Source: JAJXWB01 sp964634325
GTDB taxonomy: Bacteria; Pseudomonadota; Alphaproteobacteria; Rhizobiales; Beijerinckiaceae
Length of the DNA stretch: 64,000 nucleotides
Direction: 5' to 3'
Assembly (NCBI GenBank): GCA_964634325.1
Contig: CAZWJF010000002.1
Coordinates: 1-64,000 of the forward strand
The notes under the pieces are model-generated. The model did not search any database. It was not told the origin of the DNA and saw only the letters and a program-made list of their open reading frames with translations. A program made the position numbers and the translations under genes. Each line of letters opens with the position of its first letter. The stretch's first letter is position 1. Below are positions 43,104 to 51,981 of the stretch, one piece after another.

Positions 43104-44347
43104 ACTGCGGAGCCGGACGAGGCGGCTGTCCGCCTTAGAGCGAATGCGGCCGCCGATTCCCCCGCCCGCTTGCCGGTCGCAAAACAGGCCTGCAGCAGAT
43201 ATCCGCCGGTCGGGGCGTCCCAGTCGAGCATTTCGCCGGCCACGAACAGGCCCAGCGCCTTCCTGATCATCAGCGTCCGGTCGACTTCCTCCAGTCGTAC
43301 GCCGCCTGCGGTGGAAATCGCCCGGTCGAGGCCAGAGACCGCGCGCACCTGGACCGGACAGGCTTTCGCCAGTTCGGCGAGCGATCCGGGCTCCATCGCG
43401 GCGATGGAAGCATTCGCTTCCCGCAACAGGCCGATCGCGACGGGCGCCAGACCGAGCGTCTTGCGCAGGGCGTTGGCGATGCTGTCGCCGGCGCGTCGTC
43501 GCGCGAGGCGCGCGGCGAGCGCCTTGGCGTCGATATCGGGTTTGAGGTCGATCCGAAGCGTCGCTTCGGCTCCTGAACGCAGCGCCTCGCCGATCCCGCT
43601 CGAAAGCGCATACACGGGCCCGCCCTCCAATCCGCGCCGCGTGACGACCGCCTCGCCGGCGACGCTGCGGCCGCCATGCGAGAAACGGGCGTTCTTGATG
43701 GCCTGACCTTCGAACTTGCCGACGAATGGCCTCGACCAGGCGACCTCGACGCCGCAGTTGGACGGGCGGAAGGGCGCGAGAGCGACGCCCCGCGCGGCGA
43801 GAAGCCGCGCCCAGTCTCCAGTTGAACCGAGGCGCGGCCAGCTCGCGCCGCCGAGCGCCAGCACGGTCGCATCGGCCTCGATTCGCTCGCGCGTCCCGTC
43901 CGCTCGTTCGACGACCGGCGCGCCGTCTTCGGCGAAAGCGACGAGGCGCACGCGCGTGCGCAGGCTCACTCCCTGTTCGGCGAGGCGGGCGAGCCAGGCG
44001 CGCAGCAGCGGGGACGCCTTCATGCCTCCCGGAAAGACCCGGCCGCTCGACCCCACGAATGTTTCGACGCCGAGCGCGGCGCAGAAGTCGCGCAGGTCGG
44101 GCGGGGCGAAATCTTCGAGGATCGGGCGAATCCAGTCGGCCGCGGCGTCGTAGCGCGCGACGAATGCGTCGAAATCTTCGGCGTTCGTGATGTTCAGCCC
44201 GCTGCGGCCGGCCATCAGGAATTTGCGGCCGGCGGTCGGCATGGCCTCGTAGATCGTAGCCGCGGCGCCGGCGCGCGCAGCGGTTTCGGCCGCCATCAGG
44301 CCGGCTGGTCCTGCGCCGACGACGGCGATTCGAGGTTTTTGGGCCAT
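43079..44347 (-). CDS. FAD-dependent oxidoreductase of the BaiN/HI0933 family
   Basis: The 422-residue flavoprotein has an N-terminal Rossmann motif VVGAGPAGLMAAETAARAG (about 9-27) and the family signature AGRKFLMAGRSGLNITNAE (about 39-57), with conserved ALGGASWPRLGSTGD in the middle. BaiN-type enzymes reduce double bonds in steroids in gut clostridia; the proteobacterial members have unknown substrates. It starts at ATG 44347, 72 nt from the divergent rluD. Confidence 0.88.
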   Translation of the reverse strand: MAQKPRIAVVGAGPAGLMAAETAARAGAAATIYEAMPTAGRKFLMAGRSGLNITNAEDFDAFVARYDAAADWIRPILEDFAPPDLRDFCAALGVETFVGSSGRVFPGGMKASPLLRAWLARLAEQGVSLRTRVRLVAFAEDGAPVVERADGTRERIEADATVLALGGASWPRLGSTGDWARLLAARGVALAPFRPSNCGVEVAWSRPFVGKFEGQAIKNARFSHGGRSVAGEAVVTRRGLEGGPVYALSSGIGEALRSGAEATLRIDLKPDIDAKALAARLARRRAGDSIANALRKTLGLAPVAIGLLREANASIAAMEPGSLAELAKACPVQVRAVSGLDRAISTAGGVRLEEVDRTLMIRKALGLFVAGEMLDWDAPTGGYLLQACFATGKRAGESAAAFALRRTAASSGSAVQSAGPGS

Positions 44348-44419
44348 CGTCTAAGATCACGCGCAGGCGGTGGACGGCAAGCGATTGCGGCGGGCGCGCC
44401 GCATCGCTATCTGCATGCG

Positions 44420-45439
44420 ATGACCGACGCCGCAACCCATCATCGCTTCAGTGTCGCTTCGGAAGAGGCCGGCGTTCGTCTCGACCGATTCCTGGCGGAA
44501 CGTCCGGCGCTGGTCGACGCGCGCGTGTCCCGGACGCGGGTGAAGGCGCTCATCGAGGAGGGGCGGGTCGCTGTCGACGGCGCGACCGCCGCCAACGCTT
44601 CGGCCAAACTCGTCGAAGGCGCAGAGGTCTCGATCGAAATCCCGGCTCCGGCGCCAGCCGAGCCGCTGGCCGAGAACATTCCGCTGCAGGTCGTCTACGA
44701 GGACGACGCGCTGATCGTGATCGACAAGCCCGCGGGCCTCGTCGTCCATCCGGCGGCCGGCCATGAGACGGGAACGCTGGTCAACGCGCTGATCGCCCAT
44801 TGCGGCGACAGCCTCTCGGGAGTCGGGGGCGTCAAACGGCCCGGCATCGTCCACCGGCTCGATAAGGACACCTCCGGTCTGCTGGTCGTCGCCAAGAGCG
44901 ACAGGGCCCATCGCGGCCTCGCCGATCTGTTCGCCGATCACGGTCGGACACGGCCGTTCCTGCGCGAATATCTGGCGCTGGTCTGGGGCGCGCCGGACCG
45001 CAAGAGCGGGACCGTCGACGCGCCGATCGGACGCCATCCGACCCAGCGTGAGAAGATGGCCGTGCTGCGCGGCCATCGCGGCAAGGAGGCGGTGACGCAT
45101 TGGCGCATGGTCGAGACGTTCGGGGCCGACAAGACCGGACGTCCGCTCGCCGCGCTGATCGCCTGCCAGCTCGAGACCGGCCGGACCCATCAGATCCGGG
45201 TGCATATGGCCCACATCGGCTGCCCGCTGGTCGGCGATCCCGTCTACGCGACGGGTTTCCGGACGAAAGAGCGGATGTTGCCGGAGGAAGCGAAGGCCGC
45301 GGTCGGCGGGCTCGGGCGTCAGGCGCTGCATGCCGCCAAGCTTGCGTTCGAGCACCCGACGAGCGGCGACGAATTGGCTTTCGAAAGCCCCGCGCCAGCC
45401 GATTTCGTCAGGCTCGTCAGCGCGTTACGATCGCTGTAG
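44420..45439 (+). CDS. rluD: Pseudouridine synthase RluD
   Basis: The 339-residue protein has an S4 RNA-binding domain (about 18-75, with VKALIEEGRVAVDG) and the pseudouridine synthase core with catalytic D148 in HRLDKDTSG. RluD modifies U1911, U1915 and U1917 of helix 69 of 23S rRNA. Start ATG 44420 was chosen over an in-frame upstream start at 44339 that lacks homology. A strong hairpin follows the stop. Confidence 0.93.
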   Translation: MTDAATHHRFSVASEEAGVRLDRFLAERPALVDARVSRTRVKALIEEGRVAVDGATAANASAKLVEGAEVSIEIPAPAPAEPLAENIPLQVVYEDDALIVIDKPAGLVVHPAAGHETGTLVNALIAHCGDSLSGVGGVKRPGIVHRLDKDTSGLLVVAKSDRAHRGLADLFADHGRTRPFLREYLALVWGAPDRKSGTVDAPIGRHPTQREKMAVLRGHRGKEAVTHWRMVETFGADKTGRPLAALIACQLETGRTHQIRVHMAHIGCPLVGDPVYATGFRTKERMLPEEAKAAVGGLGRQALHAAKLAFEHPTSGDELAFESPAPADFVRLVSALRSL

Positions 45440-45452
45440 GGACGCGGGCGAA

Positions 45453-45483
45453 GCGCCGGGATTACGGATATTTAATCCGGCGC
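45453..45483 (+). promoter_or_regulatory. Imperfect stem-loop between rluD and rpoH
   Basis: GCGCC-G-GGATTA (45453-45464) pairs with TAATCC-GGCGC (45473-45483) with one bulged G: 11 base pairs, an 8-nt loop CGGATATT and no T-run. It sits 14 nt after rluD and 125 nt before rpoH. It may end rluD transcription or fold in the rpoH leader. Confidence 0.4.
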
Positions 45484-45607
45484 GTCCGGGATCGAGCGGA
45501 TTTCGCCCTCTTTCGGCCATGGTCCAGCCGCCCTATATCTGCGTGTTGCGGTCGGCGTCTCGCGGCCGCCAATCGGCCTGCCGAAGACGGGGGCCCTGGA
45601 GGAGAAG

Positions 45608-46528
45608 ATGGCTGCTGCCCTTCCGATGATTTCCGCTGAAAGCGGCCTTTCGCGCTATCTCACGGAAATCAGGAAATTTCCAATTCTCGAGCCGGAGCAG
45701 GAATACATGCTCGCCAAACGCTGGCGCGAGCATCATGATTCCGAAGCCGCGCACAAACTCGTCACCTCGCATCTGCGTCTCGTCGCCAAGATCGCCATGG
45801 GCTATCGCGGCTACGGGCTGCCGATCGGCGAAGTCGTGTCCGAAGGCAACGTCGGTCTGATGCAGGCCGTCAAACGTTTCGAGCCGGACAAGGGCTTCCG
45901 CCTGGCGACCTACGCGATGTGGTGGATTCGCGCCGCCATTCAAGAGTACATCCTGCGTTCGTGGTCGCTCGTTAAAATGGGCACGACCGCGAACCAGAAG
46001 AAGCTGTTCTTCAACCTGCGCAAGGCCAAGAGCCAGATTTCCGCGCTCGAGGAGGGCGATCTGCGGCCGGAGAACGTCGCCGCCATCGCCAAGAAGCTCG
46101 GCGTCAGCGAACAGGAAGTCATCGAGATGAACCGTCGCCTGGGCGGCGACGCGTCCCTCAATTCGCCGTTGCGCGCGGAAGGCGAAGCCGAATGGCAGGA
46201 TTGGCTCGTCGACGAGAGCGACAGCCAGGAGACGATCCTCGCGGCGAGCGAAGAGGCCGACAACCGGATGGCCGCGCTGCGCGGCGCGCTCGACGTCCTC
46301 AATCCGCGCGAGCGCCGAATCTTCGAGGCGCGGCGCCTGCGCGACGAGCCGATGACGCTCGAGGAACTGTCCGAAGAGTTCGGCGTCTCGCGCGAACGGG
46401 TCCGCCAGATCGAGGTCCGCGCTTTCGAAAAGGTGCAGGCCGCCGTTCGTGAGGGCGTGGCCAAGCGCGAGGCGGCGCCGGCGTCGCTGTCTGCGCCCAA
46501 AGCGAGGCTCGAAGCCCCGGCGCGCTGA
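45608..46528 (+). CDS. rpoH: RNA polymerase sigma factor RpoH (sigma-32)
   Basis: The 306-residue heat-shock sigma factor has region 2 (about 50-120, EGNVGLMQAVKRFEPDKGFR), the RpoH box QKKLFFNLR (130-138) contacting core/DnaK, and region 4 with SRERVRQIEVRAFEKV. It directs transcription of chaperone and protease genes. CTGGAGGAGAAG before ATG 45608 is a strong ribosome site. CCCTATAT at 45531-45538 could be a -10 element of a sigma-32-like promoter, but no matching -35 is evident. It is followed by a bidirectional terminator. Confidence 0.96.
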   Translation: MAAALPMISAESGLSRYLTEIRKFPILEPEQEYMLAKRWREHHDSEAAHKLVTSHLRLVAKIAMGYRGYGLPIGEVVSEGNVGLMQAVKRFEPDKGFRLATYAMWWIRAAIQEYILRSWSLVKMGTTANQKKLFFNLRKAKSQISALEEGDLRPENVAAIAKKLGVSEQEVIEMNRRLGGDASLNSPLRAEGEAEWQDWLVDESDSQETILAASEEADNRMAALRGALDVLNPRERRIFEARRLRDEPMTLEELSEEFGVSRERVRQIEVRAFEKVQAAVREGVAKREAAPASLSAPKARLEAPAR

Positions 46529-46545
46529 GTTCCGACGCATAGGAC

Positions 46546-46585
46546 AAAAAACGGGGCGGCTTCATTCTCGAAGCCGCCCCTTTTT
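46546..46585. terminator. Bidirectional rho-independent terminator
   Basis: GGGGCGGCTTC (46553-46563), loop ATTCTC, GAAGCCGCCCC (46570-46580): an 11-bp perfect stem with six A residues before it and five T residues after it, so it works in both directions. It separates rpoH from the convergent 441-residue gene. Confidence 0.95.
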
Positions 46586-46614
46586 CGTAACGGGTCGGTC
46601 GGAACCGGAGGCCC

Positions 46615-47940
46615 TTACTTCGACGCCCCCCAGGTCGACAGCGCGTCGTTGATCACGCGGTCGCCGGACACGCCCTTCTCGAGGCTGAATTTCGCGATCC
46701 GGCCGTTCGACAGCGCGAGCGGCACGTCGAGCCAGCCACGGGTCTTGAGAAGGTCGACGTTGCGGGCTTCGATGTCGCCGCGCTGCAGGCCGATCAGGTA
46801 ATAGGTCTCGGTGATCGGCACCGGCACGCCGGCGAGCGGGTCGCCATTGGCCATGTCCTCGCGGCGCATCTGCACAGCGCCGATCTGCTTCACGCCAGGA
46901 ATGGCGCTGCCAGGCAGCAGCGAAAACCGCACCTCGATCGTGTGCGAGGCGTTGAGCGTCGCGTCCATGTTCTTCTGGATGTCGACAGTCATCCGGACTT
47001 TGGCGTCCGGGATGTCGACGTCGGCGTGGATCGCCGTTCCGAGAGGCTGGCCGGCGCCGCCGGGCACGTTGTCCAGACGCCAGACGACCGAGCCGATGTA
47101 GGTCTTCACCTTCTCCGGCGTGTCGGGGGCTTCGATCAGCAAAGCCGCGCGATGCGCGACCGGGACGGGCGGCTGACCCTGCGCGGCGGCGGACGGCGCA
47201 GGTTTGGTCTCGGATTTCTGCGCGGGCGCGGACTGGGTATCGCCGCCCACCCGCTCGACGATCTTGCCGCTCTGCGGCGCGTCGCCTTGCGCGGCAGGCG
47301 CCGGGCGCAACCGCGCCAGGTCTTCCGGCCGGCCCTTGAGCTTGATGGCGAGTCCGGCGACTAGAAGCACGATGCCGACGACGACGCCGCCGACGATCCA
47401 GAGACGGTTTCCGCGGCCGTTCTGCGTGGCTGGTCCGGGCGCGGCCGGTCGCGGCGCCTCGCGCGGCCGCGGGGGCTTCAACGAAGGAACGGATTCGAGG
47501 TCGGCCGCCTCGTCGTCCGTCGACGGCGCCTCGCCCTCGGGGCGCTGTTCGGGTTCCTTTTCGGCGCGGTCGGCCTTGTCGGCCTCGATCGCGTCGGGCG
47601 GCCGGAAGGAGAATGGCTTCGGCGGCGCCGGGGGCGGCGGCTGCGGCGCCTTGGGCGGCGGCGCTGGCGGAGGCGGCGTCGGCTTGTCGATCGTCGACTG
47701 GGGCTCGTCCTGCGCGGCGACGGCGGCCTTTCCCGCGATCTCGGCTTCGAGGCGCGCGGCGGCGGCGTCGAGCGCGTCGTTCTCGCGGGCGATGTCGGCT
47801 TCCGCGATCGGGGGCTCGATCGCCTTCAGCTGGCCGATCAACGCCTTGCGCGCGCGCTCGTAGATCGCGCGGCGCGTTTCGGCGGTCGAGTCCGGCAGAC
47901 CCGCTACAGCCCTAGCCAGAAGAGGATAGTAATCGGCCAT
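46615..47940 (-). CDS. Proline-rich membrane protein of unknown function
   Basis: The 441-residue protein has a helical N-terminal domain (1-72), a proline/alanine-rich linker with an acidic run (about 82-175), one transmembrane helix (about 181-203), a second linker, and a folded C-terminal domain (about 262-441) with GWLDVPLALSNGRIAKF. It may span from cytosol to periplasm. No family is known to me. It is separated from purA by 31 nt on the same strand, so co-transcription with purA is possible. Confidence 0.7.
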   Translation of the reverse strand: MADYYPLLARAVAGLPDSTAETRRAIYERARKALIGQLKAIEPPIAEADIARENDALDAAAARLEAEIAGKAAVAAQDEPQSTIDKPTPPPPAPPPKAPQPPPPAPPKPFSFRPPDAIEADKADRAEKEPEQRPEGEAPSTDDEAADLESVPSLKPPRPREAPRPAAPGPATQNGRGNRLWIVGGVVVGIVLLVAGLAIKLKGRPEDLARLRPAPAAQGDAPQSGKIVERVGGDTQSAPAQKSETKPAPSAAAQGQPPVPVAHRAALLIEAPDTPEKVKTYIGSVVWRLDNVPGGAGQPLGTAIHADVDIPDAKVRMTVDIQKNMDATLNASHTIEVRFSLLPGSAIPGVKQIGAVQMRREDMANGDPLAGVPVPITETYYLIGLQRGDIEARNVDLLKTRGWLDVPLALSNGRIAKFSLEKGVSGDRVINDALSTWGASK

Positions 47941-47971
47941 CGGCGCTTAAGACCATTTGCGTTTCGTCGCG

Positions 47972-49267
47972 TCAATCCTGGAAGGGATTGTGGACCAGAA
48001 TCGTATCGTCGCGCTCGGGACTTGTCGAAAGCAAGGCGACCGGCGCCTCGATCAATTCCTCGATGCGACGGACATACTTGATCGCCTGCGCCGGAAGATC
48101 CGCCCAGGACCGTGCGCCGCCGGTCGTTCCCTTCCAGCCTTCGATCGTCTCATAAACCGGTTCGACGCGCGCCTGCGCGGCCTGCGAGGCGGGGAAGCGG
48201 TCGATGATCTGTCCGTCCAGGCGGTAGTGGGTGCAGACCTTGATCTCCTCGAAACCGTCGAGGATGTCGAGCTTGGTCAGCGCGATGCCGTCGATGCCGC
48301 AGGTCTTGACCACCTGCCGGGTCAAGACCGCGTCGAACCAGCCGCAACGCCGGCGCCGGCCGGTGTTGACGCCGTATTCGTGACCCTTGTCGCCGATCAG
48401 CTGGCCGATTTCGTCGTTGAGTTCGGTCGGGAAGGGCCCGCCGCCGACGCGGGTCGTATAGGCCTTGGCGATGCCCAGCACGTAACCGATCGCGCGCGGG
48501 CCCACGCCGGAGCCGGACGCGGCGTTTGCGGCGACCGTGTTGGACGACGTCACGTAAGGATAGGTGCCGTGGTCGACATCGAGCAGCGCGCCCTGCGCCC
48601 CTTCGAACAGGATGCGCTTGCCGGCCTTGCGCGCCTGCGACAGCAAATCCCAGACCGCGTCCATGTGCGGGAGCACGTCGCCGGCGACCGCCAGCAGCTC
48701 CTCGCGGATCGCTGTCGCCCCGATCTCCGGAAGTCCGAGGCCGCGCCGCAGCGGATTGTGGTGAGCGAGCAGGCGGGCGATCTTGTCGTCGAGCGTGTCC
48801 GGCTCGGCCAGATCCTGCACGCGGATGGCGCGGCGGCCGACCTTGTCCTCGTAGGCCGGGCCGATGCCGCGCTTGGTCGTGCCGATCTTGACGCCCTCGC
48901 TGGAGGCCTCCTCGCGGTGGCCGTCCAATTCGCGATGCAGCGACAGAATCAAGGGCGTATTGTCGGCGATCTTCAAATTGTCGGGGCCGACGTGGACCCC
49001 CTGGTCGCGCAGCTTGGCGATTTCCTGCACGAGGTGATGGGGATCGAGCACCACGCCGTTGCCGATGACCGACAACTTGCCGGACCGCACAATGCCGGAC
49101 GGCAGCAGCGCGAGCTTGTACGTCTTGCCGTCGATCACCAGCGTGTGGCCGGCGTTGTGTCCGCCCTGGAAGCGCACCACTACATCGGCTTCGACCGACA
49201 GCCAGTCGACGATCTTGCCTTTGCCTTCGTCGCCCCACTGGGCGCCGACCACCACCACATTCGCCAT
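47972..49267 (-). CDS. purA: Adenylosuccinate synthetase
   Basis: PurA joins IMP and aspartate with GTP to form adenylosuccinate, the committed step to AMP. The 431-residue protein opens with MANVVVVGAQWGDEGKGKIV, the P-loop, and keeps the GHT and GTYPYVTSSN motifs. Length fits the family. A stem-loop with a T-run lies in its leader 27 nt before ATG 49267, suggesting transcriptional attenuation. Confidence 0.97.
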   Translation of the reverse strand: MANVVVVGAQWGDEGKGKIVDWLSVEADVVVRFQGGHNAGHTLVIDGKTYKLALLPSGIVRSGKLSVIGNGVVLDPHHLVQEIAKLRDQGVHVGPDNLKIADNTPLILSLHRELDGHREEASSEGVKIGTTKRGIGPAYEDKVGRRAIRVQDLAEPDTLDDKIARLLAHHNPLRRGLGLPEIGATAIREELLAVAGDVLPHMDAVWDLLSQARKAGKRILFEGAQGALLDVDHGTYPYVTSSNTVAANAASGSGVGPRAIGYVLGIAKAYTTRVGGGPFPTELNDEIGQLIGDKGHEYGVNTGRRRRCGWFDAVLTRQVVKTCGIDGIALTKLDILDGFEEIKVCTHYRLDGQIIDRFPASQAAQARVEPVYETIEGWKGTTGGARSWADLPAQAIKYVRRIEELIEAPVALLSTSPERDDTILVHNPFQD

Positions 49268-49293
49268 TCGATCGCGCTTTCCTGACGGCGCTC

Positions 49294-49323
49294 AAAAGAA
49301 AACCCCGGCGCAAAGGCCGGGGT
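49294..49323 (-). terminator. Rho-independent terminator in the purA leader
   Basis: Read on the minus strand, ACCCCGGC-CTTTGC-GCCGGGGT (49302-49323) is a perfect 8-bp stem followed by TTTTCTTTT. It points along purA transcription and lies 35 nt before the purA ATG. No minus-strand gene precedes it, so it cannot end an upstream gene; premature termination of the purA leader is the simplest reading. Confidence 0.75.
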
Positions 49324-49562
49324 CCGTTGCGCGCATCCCATAGCGGAAAATTGGGCATCGGGAAAGGGGCCGTTGGTTATCCGGGTGAATTCACGGCGAA
49401 TGTGGCCGGCGGTGCGGCTGCGGCGCGATCAATCGCCCAAGATTTGGGCGGCGGCGCCTCCGGATTGCGCGGGCGTATCCAGAGCGCGTTGTCCGAGTCG
49501 TGATATTGTCCGTCTGCGTCCGGTTGCGTGGGATCCGATCGGACGCGGCGGGGCTGATAGGT

Positions 49563-50987
49563 TTGACCGAGAAAAGCATCTTCGACGAAATGAGCGCGGT
49601 GGGCGGGCCCCGAGAAGTCTACGCAAGACTTGCCCGATGGCTGGAAGAAACGCCGCCCGAAATCCTGGCGTCCCGGCGCGCGCAAGCCGAATTGCTGTTC
49701 CGGCGGATCGGCATCACCTTCGCCGTCTATGGCGACAAGGACGCAGCGGAACGTCTGATTCCATTCGACATCATTCCGCGGCTGTTTTCCCGGCGGGAAT
49801 GGCAAAAGCTCGAACAGGGCCTGTTCCAGCGCGTGAAGGCGCTGAACATGTTTCTGACCGACGTCTACGGCAAGCAGGAGGTTCTGCGCGCCGGCGTCCT
49901 GCCGCGCGACCTGGTGCTGCGCAATCCCGGCTACCGTCCGGAAATGGCCGGGTTTCGCGCGCCGCACGACATCTGGGTGCACATCGCCGGCATCGACATC
50001 GTTCGCGTCGACGATGAGGATTTCTACGTCCTCGAGGACAACGCCCGCACGCCGTCCGGCGTCTCCTACATGCTCGAAAACCGGGAGGCGATGCTCCGGC
50101 TGTTCCCGGATCTCGTCTCGGATCACCGCGTCGCCCCGGTCGACGACTATCCGGACCGGCTGCTGACCAGTTTGCGCTCCGTGGCGCCCGGCTCAGCGCC
50201 GGCGGAGCCGACCGTCGCTGTTCTGACGCCCGGCCAATTCAACTCCGCCTATTACGAGCATTCGTTCCTCGCCGACAAACTCGGCGTGGAGCTGGTCGAG
50301 GGCAGCGATCTCTTCGTGCGCGACAACATTGTCTATATGCGCACGACCACGGGACCGCAGCGCGTCGACGTGATCTACCGGCGCATCGATGACGATTTTC
50401 TCGACCCGCTCGCGTTCCGGCCCGATTCCGTTCTCGGCGTGCCCGGCCTGTTCGGCGCCTATCAGGCCGGCAACGTCACGCTGGCCAACGCCGTCGGCAC
50501 GGGGGTTTCGGACGACAAGGCGATCTACACCTACATGCCCGAGATCATCCGTTTCTATACGGGCGAGGAACCGATCCTGAAGAACGTGCCGACCTGGCGC
50601 TGCCGCGAAGACGAGGCTCTCGCCTACGTGCTCGATCACCTGCCCGAACTCGTCGTGAAGGAAGTGAACGGCTCCGGCGGATACGGCATGCTGGTCGGGC
50701 CGCACGCCAGCAAGAACGCCATTTCAGAATTCCGCACGAAGCTGAAGAACGATCCCTCGAATTTCATCGCGCAGCCGACGCTGTCGCTATCGACCTGCCC
50801 GATCTCGGTCGAAAGCGGCGTTGCGCCGCGGCACGTCGACCTGCGTCCGTTCGTCCTGTCCGGCGCCAACGGCATGAGCCTGGCGCCCGGCGGCCTGACG
50901 CGCGTGGCGATGAAGGAAGGCTCGCTCGTGGTCAATTCGAGCCAGGGCGGCGGCACCAAAGACACCTGGGTGATCGACGATGTGTAA
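49563..50987 (+). CDS. Circularly permuted ATP-grasp type 2 protein
   Basis: The 474-residue protein matches the circularly permuted ATP-grasp type 2 family: RRAQAELLFRRIGITFAVYG, NPGYRPEMAGFRAPHDIWVH, DNARTPSGVSYMLENRE and VVKEVNGSGGYGM are conserved segments. ATP-grasp enzymes make peptide-like bonds through acyl phosphates. It is the first gene of a run with alpha-E and a transglutaminase-like protein, a widespread partnership of unknown product. The start is uncertain: TTG 49563, GTG 49500 and ATG 49590 are possible; TTG gives FDEM close to the N terminus as in homologues. Confidence 0.85.
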   Translation: MTEKSIFDEMSAVGGPREVYARLARWLEETPPEILASRRAQAELLFRRIGITFAVYGDKDAAERLIPFDIIPRLFSRREWQKLEQGLFQRVKALNMFLTDVYGKQEVLRAGVLPRDLVLRNPGYRPEMAGFRAPHDIWVHIAGIDIVRVDDEDFYVLEDNARTPSGVSYMLENREAMLRLFPDLVSDHRVAPVDDYPDRLLTSLRSVAPGSAPAEPTVAVLTPGQFNSAYYEHSFLADKLGVELVEGSDLFVRDNIVYMRTTTGPQRVDVIYRRIDDDFLDPLAFRPDSVLGVPGLFGAYQAGNVTLANAVGTGVSDDKAIYTYMPEIIRFYTGEEPILKNVPTWRCREDEALAYVLDHLPELVVKEVNGSGGYGMLVGPHASKNAISEFRTKLKNDPSNFIAQPTLSLSTCPISVESGVAPRHVDLRPFVLSGANGMSLAPGGLTRVAMKEGSLVVNSSQGGGTKDTWVIDDV

Positions 50988-51017
50988 GCGCGACGCCGGC
51001 GCAAGGAGGAACGGCTG

Positions 51018-51977
51018 ATGCTGGCCCGCACCGCCGACAATCTCTACTGGCTCGCGCGCTACGTCGAACGCGCCGACCATGTCGCGCGCATCATCGAGGC
51101 GACGTCCCGACTGGCCGCGCTGCCGCGCGCTTACGGCGGAGCGACGTCCGAATGGGAGAGCGCGCTGATTTCGTCCGGCGTGATCGACGATTTCAAGAAG
51201 ACAGAGCGCGAAATCAACGAGGCCAACGCCCTCGCCTTTCTCGTCGTCGATCCGGACAATCCGTCCTCGATCCACAATTGCATGGAAGCCGCCCGTCGCA
51301 ACGCGCGCGCCGTTCGCACGGCGCTGACCGTCGAGACGTGGGAGGCGATCAACGCCGCCTGGCTCGAGTTGCAGAAATACGAGCGCACGCGCAGCGCCGG
51401 CAAGAAGATGGACCGGGACGAGCTGAACCGCTTCCTGGCGCTGGTCAAGAAGATGGCGCTCGACGTCGACGGTTCGGCCTATCGCATGATGCTGCGCAAC
51501 GACGCTTTCTACTTCATGCGTCTTGGCCACTTCGTCGAACGCGCGGACAATACGGCCCGCCTGCTCGACGTGAAGTTTCATGTGCTGCTGCCCGACGCCG
51601 AGACGGTGGGCGGGTCGCTCGACTATTTCCAGTGGTCGTCGATCCTGCGCGCAGTTTCGGCGAACACCGCCTATCACTGGGTCTATCGCCAAAGCGTCAA
51701 GCCCTGGCTCGTCGCCGACCTACTGATCCTGAAGCCGGACATGCCGCGTTCGCTTATCGCCTGCTACGAGAACATCGTACGCTGGCTCGATCTGCTAGGC
51801 CGCCTCTATGGCCGGCAAGGCAAGGCGCAGCGCCATGCGCGCGCCATGCTGGCCAAGCTCGAGTCGGCCGATCTGAATTCGATCTTCCAGAACGGCTTGC
51901 ACGAGTTCATCGAGTCGTTCATCGCCGAAAATGACAAGCTCGACCTTGTCATGGCCGAGCAATATCTGGTGCACTGA
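51018..51977 (+). CDS. Alpha-E domain protein
   Basis: The 319-residue all-helical protein starts MLARTADNLYWLARYVERAD and matches the alpha-E (DUF403) family, which always accompanies circularly permuted ATP-grasp proteins and is thought to act with them on an unknown peptide or small-molecule substrate. AAGGAGGAACGGCTG before ATG 51018 is a strong ribosome site. The transglutaminase-like gene starts 4 nt after the stop. Cytosolic, no signal peptide. Confidence 0.9.
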   Translation: MLARTADNLYWLARYVERADHVARIIEATSRLAALPRAYGGATSEWESALISSGVIDDFKKTEREINEANALAFLVVDPDNPSSIHNCMEAARRNARAVRTALTVETWEAINAAWLELQKYERTRSAGKKMDRDELNRFLALVKKMALDVDGSAYRMMLRNDAFYFMRLGHFVERADNTARLLDVKFHVLLPDAETVGGSLDYFQWSSILRAVSANTAYHWVYRQSVKPWLVADLLILKPDMPRSLIACYENIVRWLDLLGRLYGRQGKAQRHARAMLAKLESADLNSIFQNGLHEFIESFIAENDKLDLVMAEQYLVH

Positions 51978-51981
51978 GTTC

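Noticed and set aside
48150..49358. Minus-strand open frame overlapping purA that begins upstream of it
   Set aside because: It reads in a second frame over purA and gives an arginine-rich product with no family features.
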